Shown: positions 51,580 to 61,916 of the stretch, one piece after another
Numbering within the stretch: the stretch's first letter is position 1
Layout: each line of letters starts with the position of its first letter
Source of the DNA: Mycolicibacterium sp. CBMA 226
GTDB lineage: Bacteria > Actinomycetota > Actinomycetes > Mycobacteriales > Mycobacteriaceae
Direction: 5' to 3'
Length of the DNA stretch: 64,000 bases
Assembly: GCF_009729075.1 (NCBI RefSeq)
Contig: NZ_VTGY01000013.1
Span: 496,001-560,000 of the forward strand
Program-made: the position numbers and the translations under genes
Notes under the pieces: generated by a model
What the model saw: the letters and a program-made list of their open reading frames with translations, nothing else
Databases searched by the model: none
Told to the model about the DNA's origin: nothing

Positions 51580-52383
51580 TCAGGCGCGTAGCAGCGTCAA
51601 AATCCGGGGTCCGTCGTCGGTGACAGCAACGGTGTGTTCCCAGTGTGCGGCACGGGAGCCGTCCTTGGTAACCACTGTCCACTCATCTTCGAGAATTACC
51701 GTCTTCGACGTACCCAAAGTCAGCATCGGCTCGATTGCCAGCACCGAGCCGGGCTCGAGGAACGGACCCCGACCAGGCGATCCCTCGTTGGGCAGGAACG
51801 GGTCCATGTGCATCTCTTGACCGATGCCGTGGCCACCGTAGCCGGCGACGATGCCGAACTTGCGGTCATAGCGGGCGGACGCGGCGTGGGTCGCCACCTC
51901 GATGGCATGGGAAACGTCGGTCAGCCGGTTGCCGGGCACCATGGCGGCGATGCCAGCCTCCATGGACTCGCGGGTCGCGTCGGACAGCTTCTGGTCGGCG
52001 TCGATCAGCGGACCGACACCGAACGTCACGGCGGAGTCGCCGTGCCAGTCGTTCAGGATGGCGCCACAGTCGATCGACACCAGGTCACCACTGGCCAGCA
52101 CCTCGTCGGCGGTCGGAATCCCGTGGACCACGCGGTCGTTGACCGACGCGCAGATGGTCGCCGGGAACCCGTGGTAACCCAGGAACGACGGGATGCCGCC
52201 GCCGTCGCGGATGACGGATTCGGCGATCTGGTCCAGCTCGAGCGTGGACACCCCGGGCGCGGCGGCTTCCTGCACGGCTTTCAGCGCCGCCGCCACCAGG
52301 GAGCCGGCGGCCGCCATCGCGTCGAGTTCGCCGGGCGTCCGCTGCGGGACGACCTTGCGGCCGCGTCGGGGTAGACCAATCAT
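51580..52383 (-). CDS. mapA: Methionine aminopeptidase, type I
   Basis: This 267-residue metalloprotease has the metal ligands in [19 protein letters not shown] (two aspartates), the histidine in [12 protein letters not shown] and the glutamates in VLAIEPML and LEDEWTVV. It removes initiator methionine from nascent proteins. It follows adk by 30 bases, as in the spc operons of most actinobacteria. Confidence 0.96.
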   Translation of the reverse strand: MIGLPRRGRKVVPQRTPGELDAMAAAGSLVAAALKAVQEAAAPGVSTLELDQIAESVIRDGGGIPSFLGYHGFPATICASVNDRVVHGIPTADEVLASGDLVSIDCGAILNDWHGDSAVTFGVGPLIDADQKLSDATRESMEAGIAAMVPGNRLTDVSHAIEVATHAASARYDRKFGIVAGYGGHGIGQEMHMDPFLPNEGSPGRGPFLEPGSVLAIEPMLTLGTSKTVILEDEWTVVTKDGSRAAHWEHTVAVTDDGPRILTLLRA

Positions 52384-52413
52384 CGAATTACGAATTCAGC
52401 CGGATCGGCGGTG

Positions 52414-52959
52414 TCAGCTACCGAGCGCCTGCAGGGCGCGGGCGAAAACCTCGTCGAGGCTGCCGACGGCGTCGACCGACACGAGCTCGTCCCGGTAGTA
52501 GTCGAGCAGCGGGGCGGTCTCGTCGCGGTACACCTTCATCCGGTTGAGGATGACCTCTTCGGTGTCGTCGGCGCGGCCGCGGCTCTTCAGCCGGGTCAGC
52601 AGCTCGGACTCCGACACGCGGAACTCCAGCACCGCGTCCAGCTTCAGGTTGCGCTTGGCCAGCATGTCGCGCAGCGCGACGGCCTGCTCGACCGAGCGGG
52701 GGAAGCCGTCGAGGATGAACCCGGAGGCGGTGTCGTCGGCGTCGAGACGATCGTCGACCAGCGCGTTGGTCAGCTCAGCCGGGACCAGGTCGCCGGCGTC
52801 GAGGTACTTCTTGGCCTCGACACCGAGCGGGGTGCCCTTGCTGATGTTGCTACGAAACAGATCACCCGTGGAGATCTGGGGGATGCCGAACTTCTCGGCC
52901 AGCTTCTCGGCCTGAGTGCCCTTGCCAGCTCCCGGCGGTCCCAGCAGAACCATTCTCAT
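52414..52959 (-). CDS. adk: Adenylate kinase
   Basis: This 181-residue kinase begins [20 protein letters not shown] (P-loop) and has [23 protein letters not shown] and the short LID form without a zinc site. It interconverts AMP, ADP and ATP. Its ATG overlaps the secY stop by ATGA. Confidence 0.97.
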   Translation of the reverse strand: MRMVLLGPPGAGKGTQAEKLAEKFGIPQISTGDLFRSNISKGTPLGVEAKKYLDAGDLVPAELTNALVDDRLDADDTASGFILDGFPRSVEQAVALRDMLAKRNLKLDAVLEFRVSESELLTRLKSRGRADDTEEVILNRMKVYRDETAPLLDYYRDELVSVDAVGSLDEVFARALQALGS

Positions 52960-54278
52960 TTGAGGAACCCTTCGTAGTTGCGCTGCATCAGCTGGCTCTC
53001 GATCTGCTTCACCGTGTCCAGACCCACGCCGATCATGATCAGCACGGCCGTACCGCCGAATGGCAGGTTCTGGGCGCTGCTGCCGCCGCTCTGCAGGAAC
53101 AGATTAGGCAGCACCGCGATCAAACCGAGGTAAATCGATCCCGGCAGCGTGATCCGGCTGAGGACGTACCTGAGGTAGTCCGCCGTCGGCTTGCCCGGCC
53201 GGATGCCCGGGATGAAGCCACCGAACTTCTTCATCTCGTCCGCCCGCTCATCGGGGTTGAACGTGATGGACACGTAGAAGTACGTGAAGAAGATGATCAA
53301 GCCGAAGTAGATCGCGATGTAGATCGGGTCAGCCGGGTTGGTCAGGTACTTGGCGACGGCCTTGGACCACCAGCCGTTGGACGCATTCGGATCGCCCGCG
53401 GTGACCAGCTGGGTGATCAGGTGCGGGATGTAGATCAGCGACGACGCGAAGATGACCGGGATGACGCCGGCCTGGTTGACCTTCAGCGGCAGGTAGGTCG
53501 AGGTACCGCCGTACATGCGACGGCCCACCATGCGCTTGGCGTACTGCACCGGGATACGGCGCTGGCCCTGCTCGACGAAGACGACACCGACGATGATGAT
53601 CAGCGCTGCGACCACGACCGACGTGAACACCACGCCGCCGCGGCTCTCCAGGATCGACTGGCCTTCGGACGGGATACGGGCGGCGATACCGGCGAAGATC
53701 ATCAGCGACATGCCGTTGCCGATGCCGCGCTCGGTGACGAGCTCGCCCATCCACATGACCAGGGCGGCGCCCGCGGTCATGACCAGCACGATCACCACGA
53801 GGGTGAAGATGCTCTGGTCCTGGATGATGTTCAGGGTGCAGCCCTGCAGCAGGTTGCCGCTGGCGGCCATGGCGACGATCGAGGTGCCCTGCAGCACTGC
53901 CAGGGCGATCGCAAGATAACGCGTGTACTGCGTCATCTTGGCCTGACCGGCCTGGCCTTCCTTCTGCAGCTGTTCGAAGCGCGGGATGACCACGACCAGC
54001 AGCTGCACGATGATGCTTGCGGTGATGTAGGGCATCACGCCGACCGCCAGCACCGACAGGTGCAGCAGTGCACCGCCGGAGAACAGGTTGATCAGCGAGT
54101 AGACCTGTGCCGCGTCACCGCCGCTGACCTGCTCGATGCACTTCTGCACGTTCGGGTAGTTCACCCCGGGGGACGGCAGTGCGGCACCGGCCCGATACAG
54201 GATGACTACACCCAGCGTGAAGAGGATCTTGCGTCGCAGATCGGCCGTCCGCAGGGACGAGATAAAAGCCGAAAGCAC
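52956..54278 (-). CDS. secY: Preprotein translocase subunit SecY
   Basis: This 440-residue protein with ten transmembrane helices begins [20 protein letters not shown] and contains [13 protein letters not shown] (TM2/plug region), [16 protein letters not shown] and the C-terminal [14 protein letters not shown]. The GTG at 54278 follows AGGAGGA; an in-frame ATG 29 codons earlier has no homology. It is coupled to adk. The upstream spc genes are separated from it by the methyltransferase, sppA and hydrolase genes. Confidence 0.97.
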   Translation of the reverse strand: MLSAFISSLRTADLRRKILFTLGVVILYRAGAALPSPGVNYPNVQKCIEQVSGGDAAQVYSLINLFSGGALLHLSVLAVGVMPYITASIIVQLLVVVIPRFEQLQKEGQAGQAKMTQYTRYLAIALAVLQGTSIVAMAASGNLLQGCTLNIIQDQSIFTLVVIVLVMTAGAALVMWMGELVTERGIGNGMSLMIFAGIAARIPSEGQSILESRGGVVFTSVVVAALIIIVGVVFVEQGQRRIPVQYAKRMVGRRMYGGTSTYLPLKVNQAGVIPVIFASSLIYIPHLITQLVTAGDPNASNGWWSKAVAKYLTNPADPIYIAIYFGLIIFFTYFYVSITFNPDERADEMKKFGGFIPGIRPGKPTADYLRYVLSRITLPGSIYLGLIAVLPNLFLQSGGSSAQNLPFGGTAVLIMIGVGLDTVKQIESQLMQRNYEGFLK

Positions 54279-54574
54279 TCTTCCTCCTGCGCAGCCGAGC
54301 TCGGGCCGCGGTGTGCTGATGGGGCTGGTCAGGTCCAGCGTCTGGTTAATTCCGTGCGCGACCACAGCAGGTACTCGACCTGCCTGGGCGCGCCGTCAAA
54401 TCAGTCTCCGAGAATAACAGTTGCCGTCCCCGCGACCTGCATCCGCTCGGCGCCCGGCCCTTGATACCCAGCCCGGACGGGTCGAAACGTGCCGCCACCC
54501 GGCATTTCTGTCGAGTTCAAGAACGACGCGTACAGTCGCCGCCAGAGGTTATTACATGGGCTAACTACCCGCCC
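54279..54574. other. Intergenic region between secY and the methyltransferase array
   Basis: About 300 bases without a convincing gene. It must hold the divergent promoters for secY (leftward) and the methyltransferases (rightward). I see no strong -35/-10 pair or operator apart from the tandem repeat that follows. Confidence 0.5.
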
Positions 54575-54617
54575 ACTCGCCGGGTAACGCACGATTACTC
54601 GCCGGGTAACGCACGAT
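54575..54617 (+). repeat. Two tandem 21-base direct repeats before the first methyltransferase gene
   Basis: The sequence beginning ACTCGCCGGGTAACGCACG and ending in AT occurs at 54575-54595 and 54597-54617 without a mismatch, one base apart. The second copy ends 13 bases before the ATG, next to the ribosome binding site. Confidence 0.85.
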
Positions 54618-54630
54618 GAGGAGCGACGCG

Positions 54631-55557
54631 ATGGCACGTACCGACAACGACACCTGGGACCTGGCCTCGAGCGTGGGAGCGACCGCGACCTTGGTCGCCG
54701 CCGCCCGCGCCCTCGCCACCCGGGCCGAGGACCCCATCATCGACGACCCGTTCGCCGCTCCCCTGGTCCGCGCGGTCGGGGTCGACTTCTTCACCAAGCT
54801 CGTCGACGGCGCCGCCGATCCCGCGCAGTTCGGCGCCGGTTACGGGCCGACCATGTCGCAACTGACCAACGGGATGGCCGCGCGCACCCGATTCTTCGAC
54901 GACTTCTTCCACGACGCCGGCAAGGCCGGCATCCGGCAGGCCGTCATCCTCGCCGCCGGGCTCGACGCCCGGGCCTACCGCTTGTCCTGGCCGGCGGGCA
55001 CCGTCGTCTACGAGATCGACCAGCCCGACGTCATCGAGTTCAAGTCCAAGGCCCTGGCCGACCTGGGTGCCGCGCCGACCACCGAACGGCGCACGGTGGC
55101 GATCGACCTGCGCGAGGACTGGCCGGCCGCACTGCGCGCCGCGGGCCTGGACCCCACCAAGCCCACCGCCTGGATCGCCGAGGGACTGTTCGGCTACCTG
55201 CCGCCCGAGGCTCAGGACCGGTTGCTCGACCAGATCTCCGAGTTGTCCGCGCCGGGCAGCCGGATGGGTGCCGAGGGCGTGCCGGCCACACCGGACCTCG
55301 ACGAGGACGCCGTGCGCGAGCGCATGAAGGCGGCCTCGGAGCACTGGCGCGAGCAGGGCTTCGACCTCGACTTCAGCGACCTGGTCTATCTGGGCGACCG
55401 GGCCGACGTGGATGCCTACCTGCAGGGCCACGGCTGGCAGACCACCATCGTCACCTCCAACGAACTTCTGGTCCGCAACGGCCTGCCCGCCGTCGAGGCC
55501 GACCCGAACGGCCAGCCCTCCATGGGCGAGGTCAACTACGTCACCGCGCTGCGCTGA
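54631..55557 (+). CDS. SAM-dependent methyltransferase, mycobacterial Rv0731c-like family, copy 1
   Basis: This 308-residue class I methyltransferase belongs to the leucine-carboxymethyltransferase-like family expanded in mycobacteria. Motifs are [34 protein letters not shown] (SAM-binding) and [34 protein letters not shown] follows. GAGGAG precedes the ATG at 54631; an ATG five codons earlier is less likely. Substrates of this family are unknown. Rv0731c occupies the equivalent place beside secY in M. tuberculosis. Confidence 0.9.
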   Translation: MARTDNDTWDLASSVGATATLVAAARALATRAEDPIIDDPFAAPLVRAVGVDFFTKLVDGAADPAQFGAGYGPTMSQLTNGMAARTRFFDDFFHDAGKAGIRQAVILAAGLDARAYRLSWPAGTVVYEIDQPDVIEFKSKALADLGAAPTTERRTVAIDLREDWPAALRAAGLDPTKPTAWIAEGLFGYLPPEAQDRLLDQISELSAPGSRMGAEGVPATPDLDEDAVRERMKAASEHWREQGFDLDFSDLVYLGDRADVDAYLQGHGWQTTIVTSNELLVRNGLPAVEADPNGQPSMGEVNYVTALR

Positions 55558-55578
55558 GCCCCCAACAGGAGTGAACCG

Positions 55579-56481
55579 ATGACCCGCACCGACAGCGATA
55601 CCTGGGATCTGGCTTCGAGCGTGGGCGCCACCGCCACCATGGTGGCCACCGCCCGCGCCCTGGCCACCAAAGAAGAGCAGCCGCTCATCGAGGACCCCTA
55701 TGCCGACCCGCTGGTGCGGGCCGTCGGCGTCGACTTCTTCATCAAGTTGCTCGACGGGCAGATCGACCTCACCGGTGAGGTCGGCACGGCCGCGGCCATG
55801 ATGACCACCCTGATGGCGGTGCGGACGAAGTTCTTCGACGACTTCTTCACTGCTTCTGGCGAGGCCGGTATCCGGCAGGCCGTCATCCTCGCCGCCGGTC
55901 TGGACTCGCGCGCCTACCGGCTGCCGTGGCCCGACGGCTCCGTCGTCTACGAGATCGACCAGCCCGAGGTGATCGCCGCCAAGACCGGAACCATGGCGCA
56001 GATCGGGGCCACCCCGACTTGTGAACGCCGAACCGTCGCCATCGATCTGCGGGAGGACTGGCCGGCCGCGCTGCGCGCCGCCGGGTTCGATCCGTCGGCG
56101 CCGACGGCCTGGATCGCCGAGGGGCTGCTGATCTACCTGCCGCCCGAGGCCCAGGATCGGCTGTTCGACAACATCACCGCGCTGTCGGCGCCCGGCAGCC
56201 GGCTGGCCACCGAGTTCCACACCGACCACGGCGCCGGCATGGCCCAGCGCGGCGCGGCCATGAGCGAGCGGTGGCGCGGCGCCGGCCTGGACCTCAACCT
56301 GACCGACCTCTGGTACCAGGGCGACCGCACGTCAGTGGTCGAACATCTGGATGCCAGCGGCTGGAATACCACGGCCCGCCCGCGCCTTGAAGTGTTTGCC
56401 GAATACGGCCGTCCGCTCGCCGAGACGGAAGACACTGCGGCGCTGCGTAATTCGCTATCCGTAACGGCCATCAAGAACTAG
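55579..56481 (+). CDS. SAM-dependent methyltransferase, Rv0731c-like family, copy 2
   Basis: This 300-residue paralogue shares the N-terminal [34 protein letters not shown] and [20 protein letters not shown]. It starts 21 bases after copy 1 with AGGAG before the ATG. The C-terminal third, probably involved in substrate choice, differs most from the others. It is cotranscribed with its neighbours. Confidence 0.9.
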   Translation: MTRTDSDTWDLASSVGATATMVATARALATKEEQPLIEDPYADPLVRAVGVDFFIKLLDGQIDLTGEVGTAAAMMTTLMAVRTKFFDDFFTASGEAGIRQAVILAAGLDSRAYRLPWPDGSVVYEIDQPEVIAAKTGTMAQIGATPTCERRTVAIDLREDWPAALRAAGFDPSAPTAWIAEGLLIYLPPEAQDRLFDNITALSAPGSRLATEFHTDHGAGMAQRGAAMSERWRGAGLDLNLTDLWYQGDRTSVVEHLDASGWNTTARPRLEVFAEYGRPLAETEDTAALRNSLSVTAIKN

Positions 56482-56494
56482 GGAGCTGCACGCA

Positions 56495-57406
56495 ATGACA
56501 CGAACTGACGGAGATTCCTGGGACCTGGCGTCCAGCGTCGGGGCCACCGCCACCATGGTGGCCGGGCAGCGTGCCCTCGCCCACCGCGAGCAACTGATCG
56601 ACGACCCGTACGCCGAGCCGCTGGTCCGGGCCGTCGGACTCGACTTCTTCACCAAGGCGCTCGACGGCGACATCGACCTCAGCGACGTGAATCCGGCCTT
56701 CACCCCGCGCCGTGCTGCCGAGGGCATGACGGTGCGGACCCGCTGGTTCGACCAGCTGTTCCTCGACGCGGCCGCCGCCGGTGTGCGGCAGGCGGTGATC
56801 CTGGCCGCCGGCCTGGACGCGCGCGCCTACCGGCTGCCGTGGCCGGCGGGCACCGTCGTCTTCGAGGTGGACCAGCCCGAGGTCATCGAGTTCAAGTCCG
56901 CGACGCTCGCCGACATCGGCGCCGCCCCCACCGCGACCCGGCGCACCGTCGCCGTCGACTTGCGCGACGACTGGGTACAGGCGCTGCGCGACAACGGCTT
57001 TGACCCCGAAGCGCCCACCGCGTGGATCGCCGAAGGCCTGCTGATCTACCTGCCGCCCGAAGCCCAGGATCGGCTGTTCGACAACATCACCGCGCTGTCG
57101 GCGCCCGGCAGCTTCGTGGCCACCGAGCACGTCGGTGACCTGACCGACGCCTTCGACGACGAGCGCATGCAGGCGATGCGCGAGCGCATGAAGGCACTCG
57201 GTTCGAACATCGAAATGGCCGACCTCATCTACCAGGGCGACCGCAACCACGTCACCGACTACCTGACCGGCCTCGGTTGGGACGTCACCGCGCGGTCGGT
57301 CGAAGAGGCACACGCCGACAACGGATTCCAGTACCCGGACGACGAACTGTCCCGCGCCTGGACCCAACTGAAGTACGTCCGCGCGGTCCTGAGCCAGAAG
57401 GCGTAG
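56495..57406 (+). CDS. SAM-dependent methyltransferase, Rv0731c-like family, copy 3
   Basis: This 303-residue paralogue has [46 protein letters not shown] and [18 protein letters not shown], the last block identical in copy 2. It starts 13 bases after copy 2 with a GGGAG site. Copies 2 and 3 look like the closest pair. Confidence 0.9.
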   Translation: MTRTDGDSWDLASSVGATATMVAGQRALAHREQLIDDPYAEPLVRAVGLDFFTKALDGDIDLSDVNPAFTPRRAAEGMTVRTRWFDQLFLDAAAAGVRQAVILAAGLDARAYRLPWPAGTVVFEVDQPEVIEFKSATLADIGAAPTATRRTVAVDLRDDWVQALRDNGFDPEAPTAWIAEGLLIYLPPEAQDRLFDNITALSAPGSFVATEHVGDLTDAFDDERMQAMRERMKALGSNIEMADLIYQGDRNHVTDYLTGLGWDVTARSVEEAHADNGFQYPDDELSRAWTQLKYVRAVLSQKA

Positions 57407-57411
57407 CCCCG

Positions 57412-58332
57412 ATGGCACGGACGCACGGCGACAGCTGGGATCTGGCGTCGAGCGTCGGCGCGACGGCCACGCTGGTCGCGACCGGACGCGCGATCGCCAG
57501 CACGCACCCACACGGTTTGATCGACGATCCATTCGCCGCGCCGCTGGTGCGCGCCGTCGGGCTCGAGGCGTTCACCAAGATGGTCGACGGCGAGCTGGAC
57601 CTCGCCGTCCTCGATGCCGTCGCACCGGACGCCGCGGCGCGGGCCCGCGCCAACATCGACGAAATGGCCGTGCGTACGCGGTTTTTCGATGACTACTTCG
57701 TGGCGGCAGCCGACGGCGGTGTCCGGCAGGCCGTGATCCTGGCCTCCGGGCTCGACGCCCGCGCCTACCGGCTGCCGTGGCCCGACGGCACGGTGGTCTA
57801 CGAAATCGACCAGCCTGAGGTCATCGAGTTCAAGACCCGGACCCTGGCGGGCCTCGGCGCGGCGCCGACGGCCGAGCGTCGCACCGTCCCGATCGATCTG
57901 CGCGAGGACTGGCCGGCAGCGTTGCGCGCGGCCGGCTTCGACCCCAGCCTGCCGACCGCGTGGCTGGCCGAAGGTCTGCTGATCTACCTGCCGCCGGAAG
58001 CCCAGGACAAGCTGTTCGACAGCATCCACGAACTCAGTGCCCCCGGCAGCGCCGTGGCCACCGAATTCGTGCCCGGGCTCAAGGATTTCGACGCCGAGAA
58101 GGCGCGTGAAGCCGCGGCGGGTTTCCAGCAGCTCGGCTTGAACATGGACATGCCATCGCTGGTCTACCACGGCGAAAGGCATTCCGCCGCAGACTATCTG
58201 GCAGCCAAGGGCTGGCAGACGACCGGCATCGGCCGGGCAGAACTCTACGCCCGGCACGGCCTGACGGCAGCAGATCTCGGCGATGCCGACCCGATGCGCG
58301 AAATCATCTACATCAGCGGCACTCTCGGCTGA
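57412..58332 (+). CDS. SAM-dependent methyltransferase, Rv0731c-like family, copy 4
   Basis: This 306-residue paralogue has [46 protein letters not shown] and [18 protein letters not shown]. The ATG at 57412 lies 5 bases after the copy 3 stop, without a strong binding site, so it probably depends on translational coupling. It converges on sppA, whose stop is 7 bases away. Confidence 0.9.
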   Translation: MARTHGDSWDLASSVGATATLVATGRAIASTHPHGLIDDPFAAPLVRAVGLEAFTKMVDGELDLAVLDAVAPDAAARARANIDEMAVRTRFFDDYFVAAADGGVRQAVILASGLDARAYRLPWPDGTVVYEIDQPEVIEFKTRTLAGLGAAPTAERRTVPIDLREDWPAALRAAGFDPSLPTAWLAEGLLIYLPPEAQDKLFDSIHELSAPGSAVATEFVPGLKDFDAEKAREAAAGFQQLGLNMDMPSLVYHGERHSAADYLAAKGWQTTGIGRAELYARHGLTAADLGDADPMREIIYISGTLG

Positions 58333-58339
58333 GCTTCGC

Positions 58340-60127
58340 CTAGAAGCGGTAATCCCCCAGCCAGAGCGCACTCACCCCGGTCAGCGACCGCTCGGCCTGC
58401 CCGACCGCGCCGACGATTGAGCGACCGAGCAGTGCCGCCACTGCGTCCGGCAACGACGCCGCAGCCGGCTGCGACGAAGCCTTGGGCCGCACATGGTCGA
58501 GCAGCGACGAGCCCGGGTAGTTGACGGTTCGGACGGGCGCTTCAACGTCGAGGCCGGCCAGCACCTTGGCGCGGCGCACCGCGGCCCGCAGGCCGCCGAG
58601 TTCGTCGACGAGGCCGTGCTCCAGCGCGTCGGCGCCGGTCCAGATGCGGCCGCGCGCCACCTGCTCGACGGCCTCGACCGGCAGATTGCGGCCGTCGGCG
58701 ACGCGCTCGACGAAGTCGGTGTAGAACAGGTCGGCCTCGGCCACCACGTGCGCGTGCTGCGCTTCGGTGAAGGGCTGATTGGCCGACCAGGCATCGGCAT
58801 TCTCGTTGGTACGCACGGCATCCGAGCCGACACCGAGCCGCTCCTTCAGACCCTTGGTGACGAGCTTGCCCGTCACCACGCCGATGGATCCCGTGATGGT
58901 GCCGGCGTTGGCGACGATGTGGTCGGCCGCCATCGACACGTAGTAGCCGCCCGACGCCGCGACCGCGCCCATCGAGGCGACGACGGGCGTGCCGGCCTCG
59001 CGTAGCCGCACCACCTCGCGCCAGATGGTTTCCGAACCGGTGACCGCCCCGCCCGGGCTTTCCACCCGGAGCACGACGGCCAAGACGTCGTCATCGGCGG
59101 CGGCTTCGCGCAGGGCCGCGGCGATGGTGTCGCCGCCGACGCTCGACGGTCCCGGCGGAAACGCGCTCGGGCCGCCGCGGCCACTGACGATGGGTCCGGC
59201 CATGGTGACGACGGCGATGGTCGGCTTGTGCTTGACGCCCGGCAGCGGCGGGACCTCCGGCAGGGTGTGCCCCGCGGTGGCCTTGGCGTACCGCGACAGG
59301 AACAGCCGCGGCGCCGCGTCCTTGCCGTCGGGTTCCGCTGCGCCGCCGATCAATTCGCCGACGCGGGCGTACGCCTCGTCCCGGAACCCGATGCGGTCCA
59401 CCAGATTGGCGGCCAGGGCGTCGTCGCGCAGCAGCGGCGCCCGGTCGACCAAGGTGTCGAGTTCGTCGGCGTCGACGTTGCGGGACGCCGCGATGGCGGC
59501 CAGCACCTGGGCGTGCAGGCTCTCGATGAGCCGGCCATCGGCCTCGCGGTGCGGCTCGGTGTAGCGGTCCTGCGTGAACATGTTGGCCGCCGACTTGTAC
59601 TCACCGCGTGCCACGAACTGCGCTTCGATGCCGGCCTTGTCGAACGCGTCGCGCAGGAACAGCGCATTGGTGGCGAAACCGACCAGCCCGACCGTGCCGG
59701 ATGGCTGCATCCACACTTCCCGGAACGCCGAGGCCAGGTAGTACGACATGGTGCCGGGATACGTCTCGGCCCAGGCGACCGACGGCTTGACCGCACTGAA
59801 CGCGGCGATGGCATCACGCAGTTCCTGGACCGGACCGGCTGCGGCGGCAGGCAATTGGACCCGGGCGATCAGCCCGGCCACGCGCTTGTCGTCGGCCGCA
59901 CGATGAATGGCGGCGACGGCGTCGCGCAGGACCAGCGGCCGGGAATTACCCATGACGAAGGCAATCGGGTCGAAGCCCGCAGTCTCCGGCGGCACGGCCT
60001 GCAGGTCCAGTTCCAGCACACACCCGTTGGGTACGCCGTGGTGACGTACGGTGTCGACCTTGCGGACGAGGGCACGCAACTCATCGGGGCCGGGAAGACC
60101 GGGCAGGCTGGGCCGGAAAGCAAACAT
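58340..60127 (-). CDS. sppA: Signal peptide peptidase SppA, long form (protease IV)
   Basis: This 595-residue protein has two tandem ClpP-like S49 domains. The catalytic pair is K178 in the first (ARGEYKSAANMF) and S392 in the second (GAVAASGGYYVSMAAD), as in E. coli SppA. It degrades cleaved signal peptides at the membrane. No clear N-terminal helix is visible, so membrane attachment is uncertain. The ATG at 60127 starts MFAFRPSLPGLPG. The M. tuberculosis homologue Rv0724 lies next to rplO, the position found here apart from two inserted genes. Confidence 0.93.
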   Translation of the reverse strand: MFAFRPSLPGLPGPDELRALVRKVDTVRHHGVPNGCVLELDLQAVPPETAGFDPIAFVMGNSRPLVLRDAVAAIHRAADDKRVAGLIARVQLPAAAAGPVQELRDAIAAFSAVKPSVAWAETYPGTMSYYLASAFREVWMQPSGTVGLVGFATNALFLRDAFDKAGIEAQFVARGEYKSAANMFTQDRYTEPHREADGRLIESLHAQVLAAIAASRNVDADELDTLVDRAPLLRDDALAANLVDRIGFRDEAYARVGELIGGAAEPDGKDAAPRLFLSRYAKATAGHTLPEVPPLPGVKHKPTIAVVTMAGPIVSGRGGPSAFPPGPSSVGGDTIAAALREAAADDDVLAVVLRVESPGGAVTGSETIWREVVRLREAGTPVVASMGAVAASGGYYVSMAADHIVANAGTITGSIGVVTGKLVTKGLKERLGVGSDAVRTNENADAWSANQPFTEAQHAHVVAEADLFYTDFVERVADGRNLPVEAVEQVARGRIWTGADALEHGLVDELGGLRAAVRRAKVLAGLDVEAPVRTVNYPGSSLLDHVRPKASSQPAAASLPDAVAALLGRSIVGAVGQAERSLTGVSALWLGDYRF

Positions 60128-60242
60128 GATCCGAGCGTACCGACTGGCTGAGCCGGTCGAATCGCTGCGGAACCCGCACCGATTCGCCGTTGACGTGTCA
60201 GCATTGTGTGCAGGAGCATTCCCCGTCGGCCAGGAGCGAAGC

Positions 60243-60515
60243 ATGGTTGCGCTCAAACACATTGCCGCGGCGGTGGTACTGACCGCCGCAGCTTCGGGAG
60301 TCAGCGCGGCCCCCGCCACCGCGCAACCGGATTGTCAGTTCGGCGGAGGACTGGGGCCCAACGCCGCCTGCGGCTCGGCGCCCGACGACGACTTCACCGA
60401 CCTCGTCCCCTACTACGGGTACGGGCGCCGGGGATACGGCTACGGAAACGGTGGGTTCATGGGCGGCCTGTACGGCGACAGCGCCTTGCCGGGCATCTCC
60501 GCGGGGCCGGGCTGA
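60243..60515 (+). CDS. Small exported glycine/tyrosine-rich protein
   Basis: This 90-residue precursor has a signal peptide (IAAAVVLTAAASGVSAAPAT, cleavage near ATA-QPDC), two cysteines and a flexible tail rich in glycine and tyrosine (YYGYGRRGYGYGNGGFMGG). AGGAG precedes the ATG. It is divergent from sppA and 55 bases upstream of the serine hydrolase. No family is recognised. Confidence 0.75.
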   Translation: MVALKHIAAAVVLTAAASGVSAAPATAQPDCQFGGGLGPNAACGSAPDDDFTDLVPYYGYGRRGYGYGNGGFMGGLYGDSALPGISAGPG

Positions 60516-60570
60516 CCCGATTCCACGGGTTTCGGCCTGCCGACGGCCGAACCGTTACAGAATCACGCCC

Positions 60571-61797
60571 ATGGTGCTGAAGGTCTCTGTCTCCCCCGAC
60601 CAGGTTCACGGCGACGCCGATGAGGGCTACGGCAAGGTCGCCGATGCGTTCCGGGCCAACTTCGCGGCCGGCAGTGAAGTCGGTGCGGCACTGTGCGTCT
60701 ACCGCGACGGCCGCAAGGTGGTCGACATGTGGGGCGGCTACCGCGACGGGATCAGCAAGGCACCGTGGCAGGCCGACACCATGGTCAACATGTTCTCGTC
60801 GACGAAAGGTGTTGCGGCCCTTGCCGTTGCACACGCGGCATCGAAGGGACTACTGAAGTACGACAAGCGCGTCGCGGACTACTGGCCCGAGTTCGCCGCG
60901 CAGGACAAGGGCGACGTCACCGTCCGTCAGCTGCTCGCACACCAGGCCGGACTGTGCGTCCTGACTCCCAACCCGCTGCTGTCCGACATCGCCGACCCCG
61001 TGCGCCTCTCCGCCATCCTCGCGGCGCAGAAACCGGCGTGGCCGCCGGGCACTCGCCACGGCTACCACGCCATCACCATCGGCTGGTACGAGTCCGAGCT
61101 GATCCGTCGCACCGACGGCCGCACCCTCGGCCGCTACCTCGCCGATGAGATCACCGGGCCGCTGGGCCTCGACCTGTACATCGGCCTGCCCGACTCAATC
61201 GATCGCGGCCGGCTTGCCACACTGCACCATTGGCAGCGCTACGAGTCGCTGAAGCATCTGGATGTCATGCCTGCCGGCTTCCTCCTCGGCAGCCTCAACC
61301 CGCGTGGGTTGCTCGCGAGGACCGCCGCCATCCCCGCCGACATCGACCCCTACGCCGGCGACTACAACACCGACCGGGTACGCCGGGTCGAGATTCCGTC
61401 CGCCAACGGCACCGGGACGGCCCGCGCCCTCGCCCACCTCTACGGCGCCGCGGCGGTCGGCGGTAGCGAAATCGGTTTCACACCAGAGATTTTCGACGCC
61501 CTGACCGCGCCGCCACGCAACCCGTCGGGCGGCGCGCGGGACATGGTGCTGCGGCTGGACGGCGCGTATTCCCTCGGCTTCTGCAAGGAGTTCCCGCGGC
61601 TGGTGTTCGGCTCGTCGTCGCGCGCGTTCGGCACCCCCGGCTTCGGTGGCTCGTTCGGCTTCGCCGACCCGGACACCGGCGTCGGATTCGGCTACGTGAT
61701 GAACCGGCTGGGCTTCCACCTGGTCAGCGATCCCCGCGAACTGGCGGTGCGTCAGGCGGTCTTCCGCGACGTCCTCGGCGTCCGGCCCCAGGTGTAG
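60571..61797 (+). CDS. Serine hydrolase, beta-lactamase/EstB family
   Basis: This 408-residue cytoplasmic-looking serine hydrolase has the S-x-x-K motif S76-S-T-K79 in NMFSSTKGVAALAV and a tyrosine block GYHAITIGWYE (Y165), the EstB-type version of the penicillin-binding fold. C-terminal GGSFGFADPDTGVGFGYVMN is the usual HxG-region replacement. Such enzymes are esterases or lipases rather than beta-lactamases. No signal peptide is visible. Confidence 0.88.
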   Translation: MVLKVSVSPDQVHGDADEGYGKVADAFRANFAAGSEVGAALCVYRDGRKVVDMWGGYRDGISKAPWQADTMVNMFSSTKGVAALAVAHAASKGLLKYDKRVADYWPEFAAQDKGDVTVRQLLAHQAGLCVLTPNPLLSDIADPVRLSAILAAQKPAWPPGTRHGYHAITIGWYESELIRRTDGRTLGRYLADEITGPLGLDLYIGLPDSIDRGRLATLHHWQRYESLKHLDVMPAGFLLGSLNPRGLLARTAAIPADIDPYAGDYNTDRVRRVEIPSANGTGTARALAHLYGAAAVGGSEIGFTPEIFDALTAPPRNPSGGARDMVLRLDGAYSLGFCKEFPRLVFGSSSRAFGTPGFGGSFGFADPDTGVGFGYVMNRLGFHLVSDPRELAVRQAVFRDVLGVRPQV

Positions 61798-61865
61798 TTC
61801 CCGTTGGCGCTGCGCGTAGGGCGCACCGCGCTCGCACTCTTGCGCCGCCGGCGCAGCGTCAACGC

Positions 61866-61901
61866 AAAAAGAAGGGCCCCCGCCGAAGCGGAGGCCCTTC
61901 T
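61866..61901 (-). terminator. Rho-independent terminator of the spc ribosomal operon
   Basis: The hairpin AGAAGGGCC (61870-61878) with GGCCCTTCT (61893-61901) is followed on the minus strand by TTTTT (61866-61870). It lies 16 bases after the rplO stop and is a textbook intrinsic terminator, rare in mycobacteria. Confidence 0.88.
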
Positions 61902-61916
61902 GTGTCGAGCTCTTTT

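Noticed and set aside
54595..56229. 544-codon open frame antisense to methyltransferases 1 and 2
   Set aside because: It mirrors the repeated sense genes, including their duplication, and has no family motif.
60166..60196. GGAAC followed by CGTGTC before the glycine/tyrosine-rich protein gene
   Set aside because: The spacing is about 20 bases and the -35 is not TGAACC, so it fits neither the SigL nor the SigM pattern.
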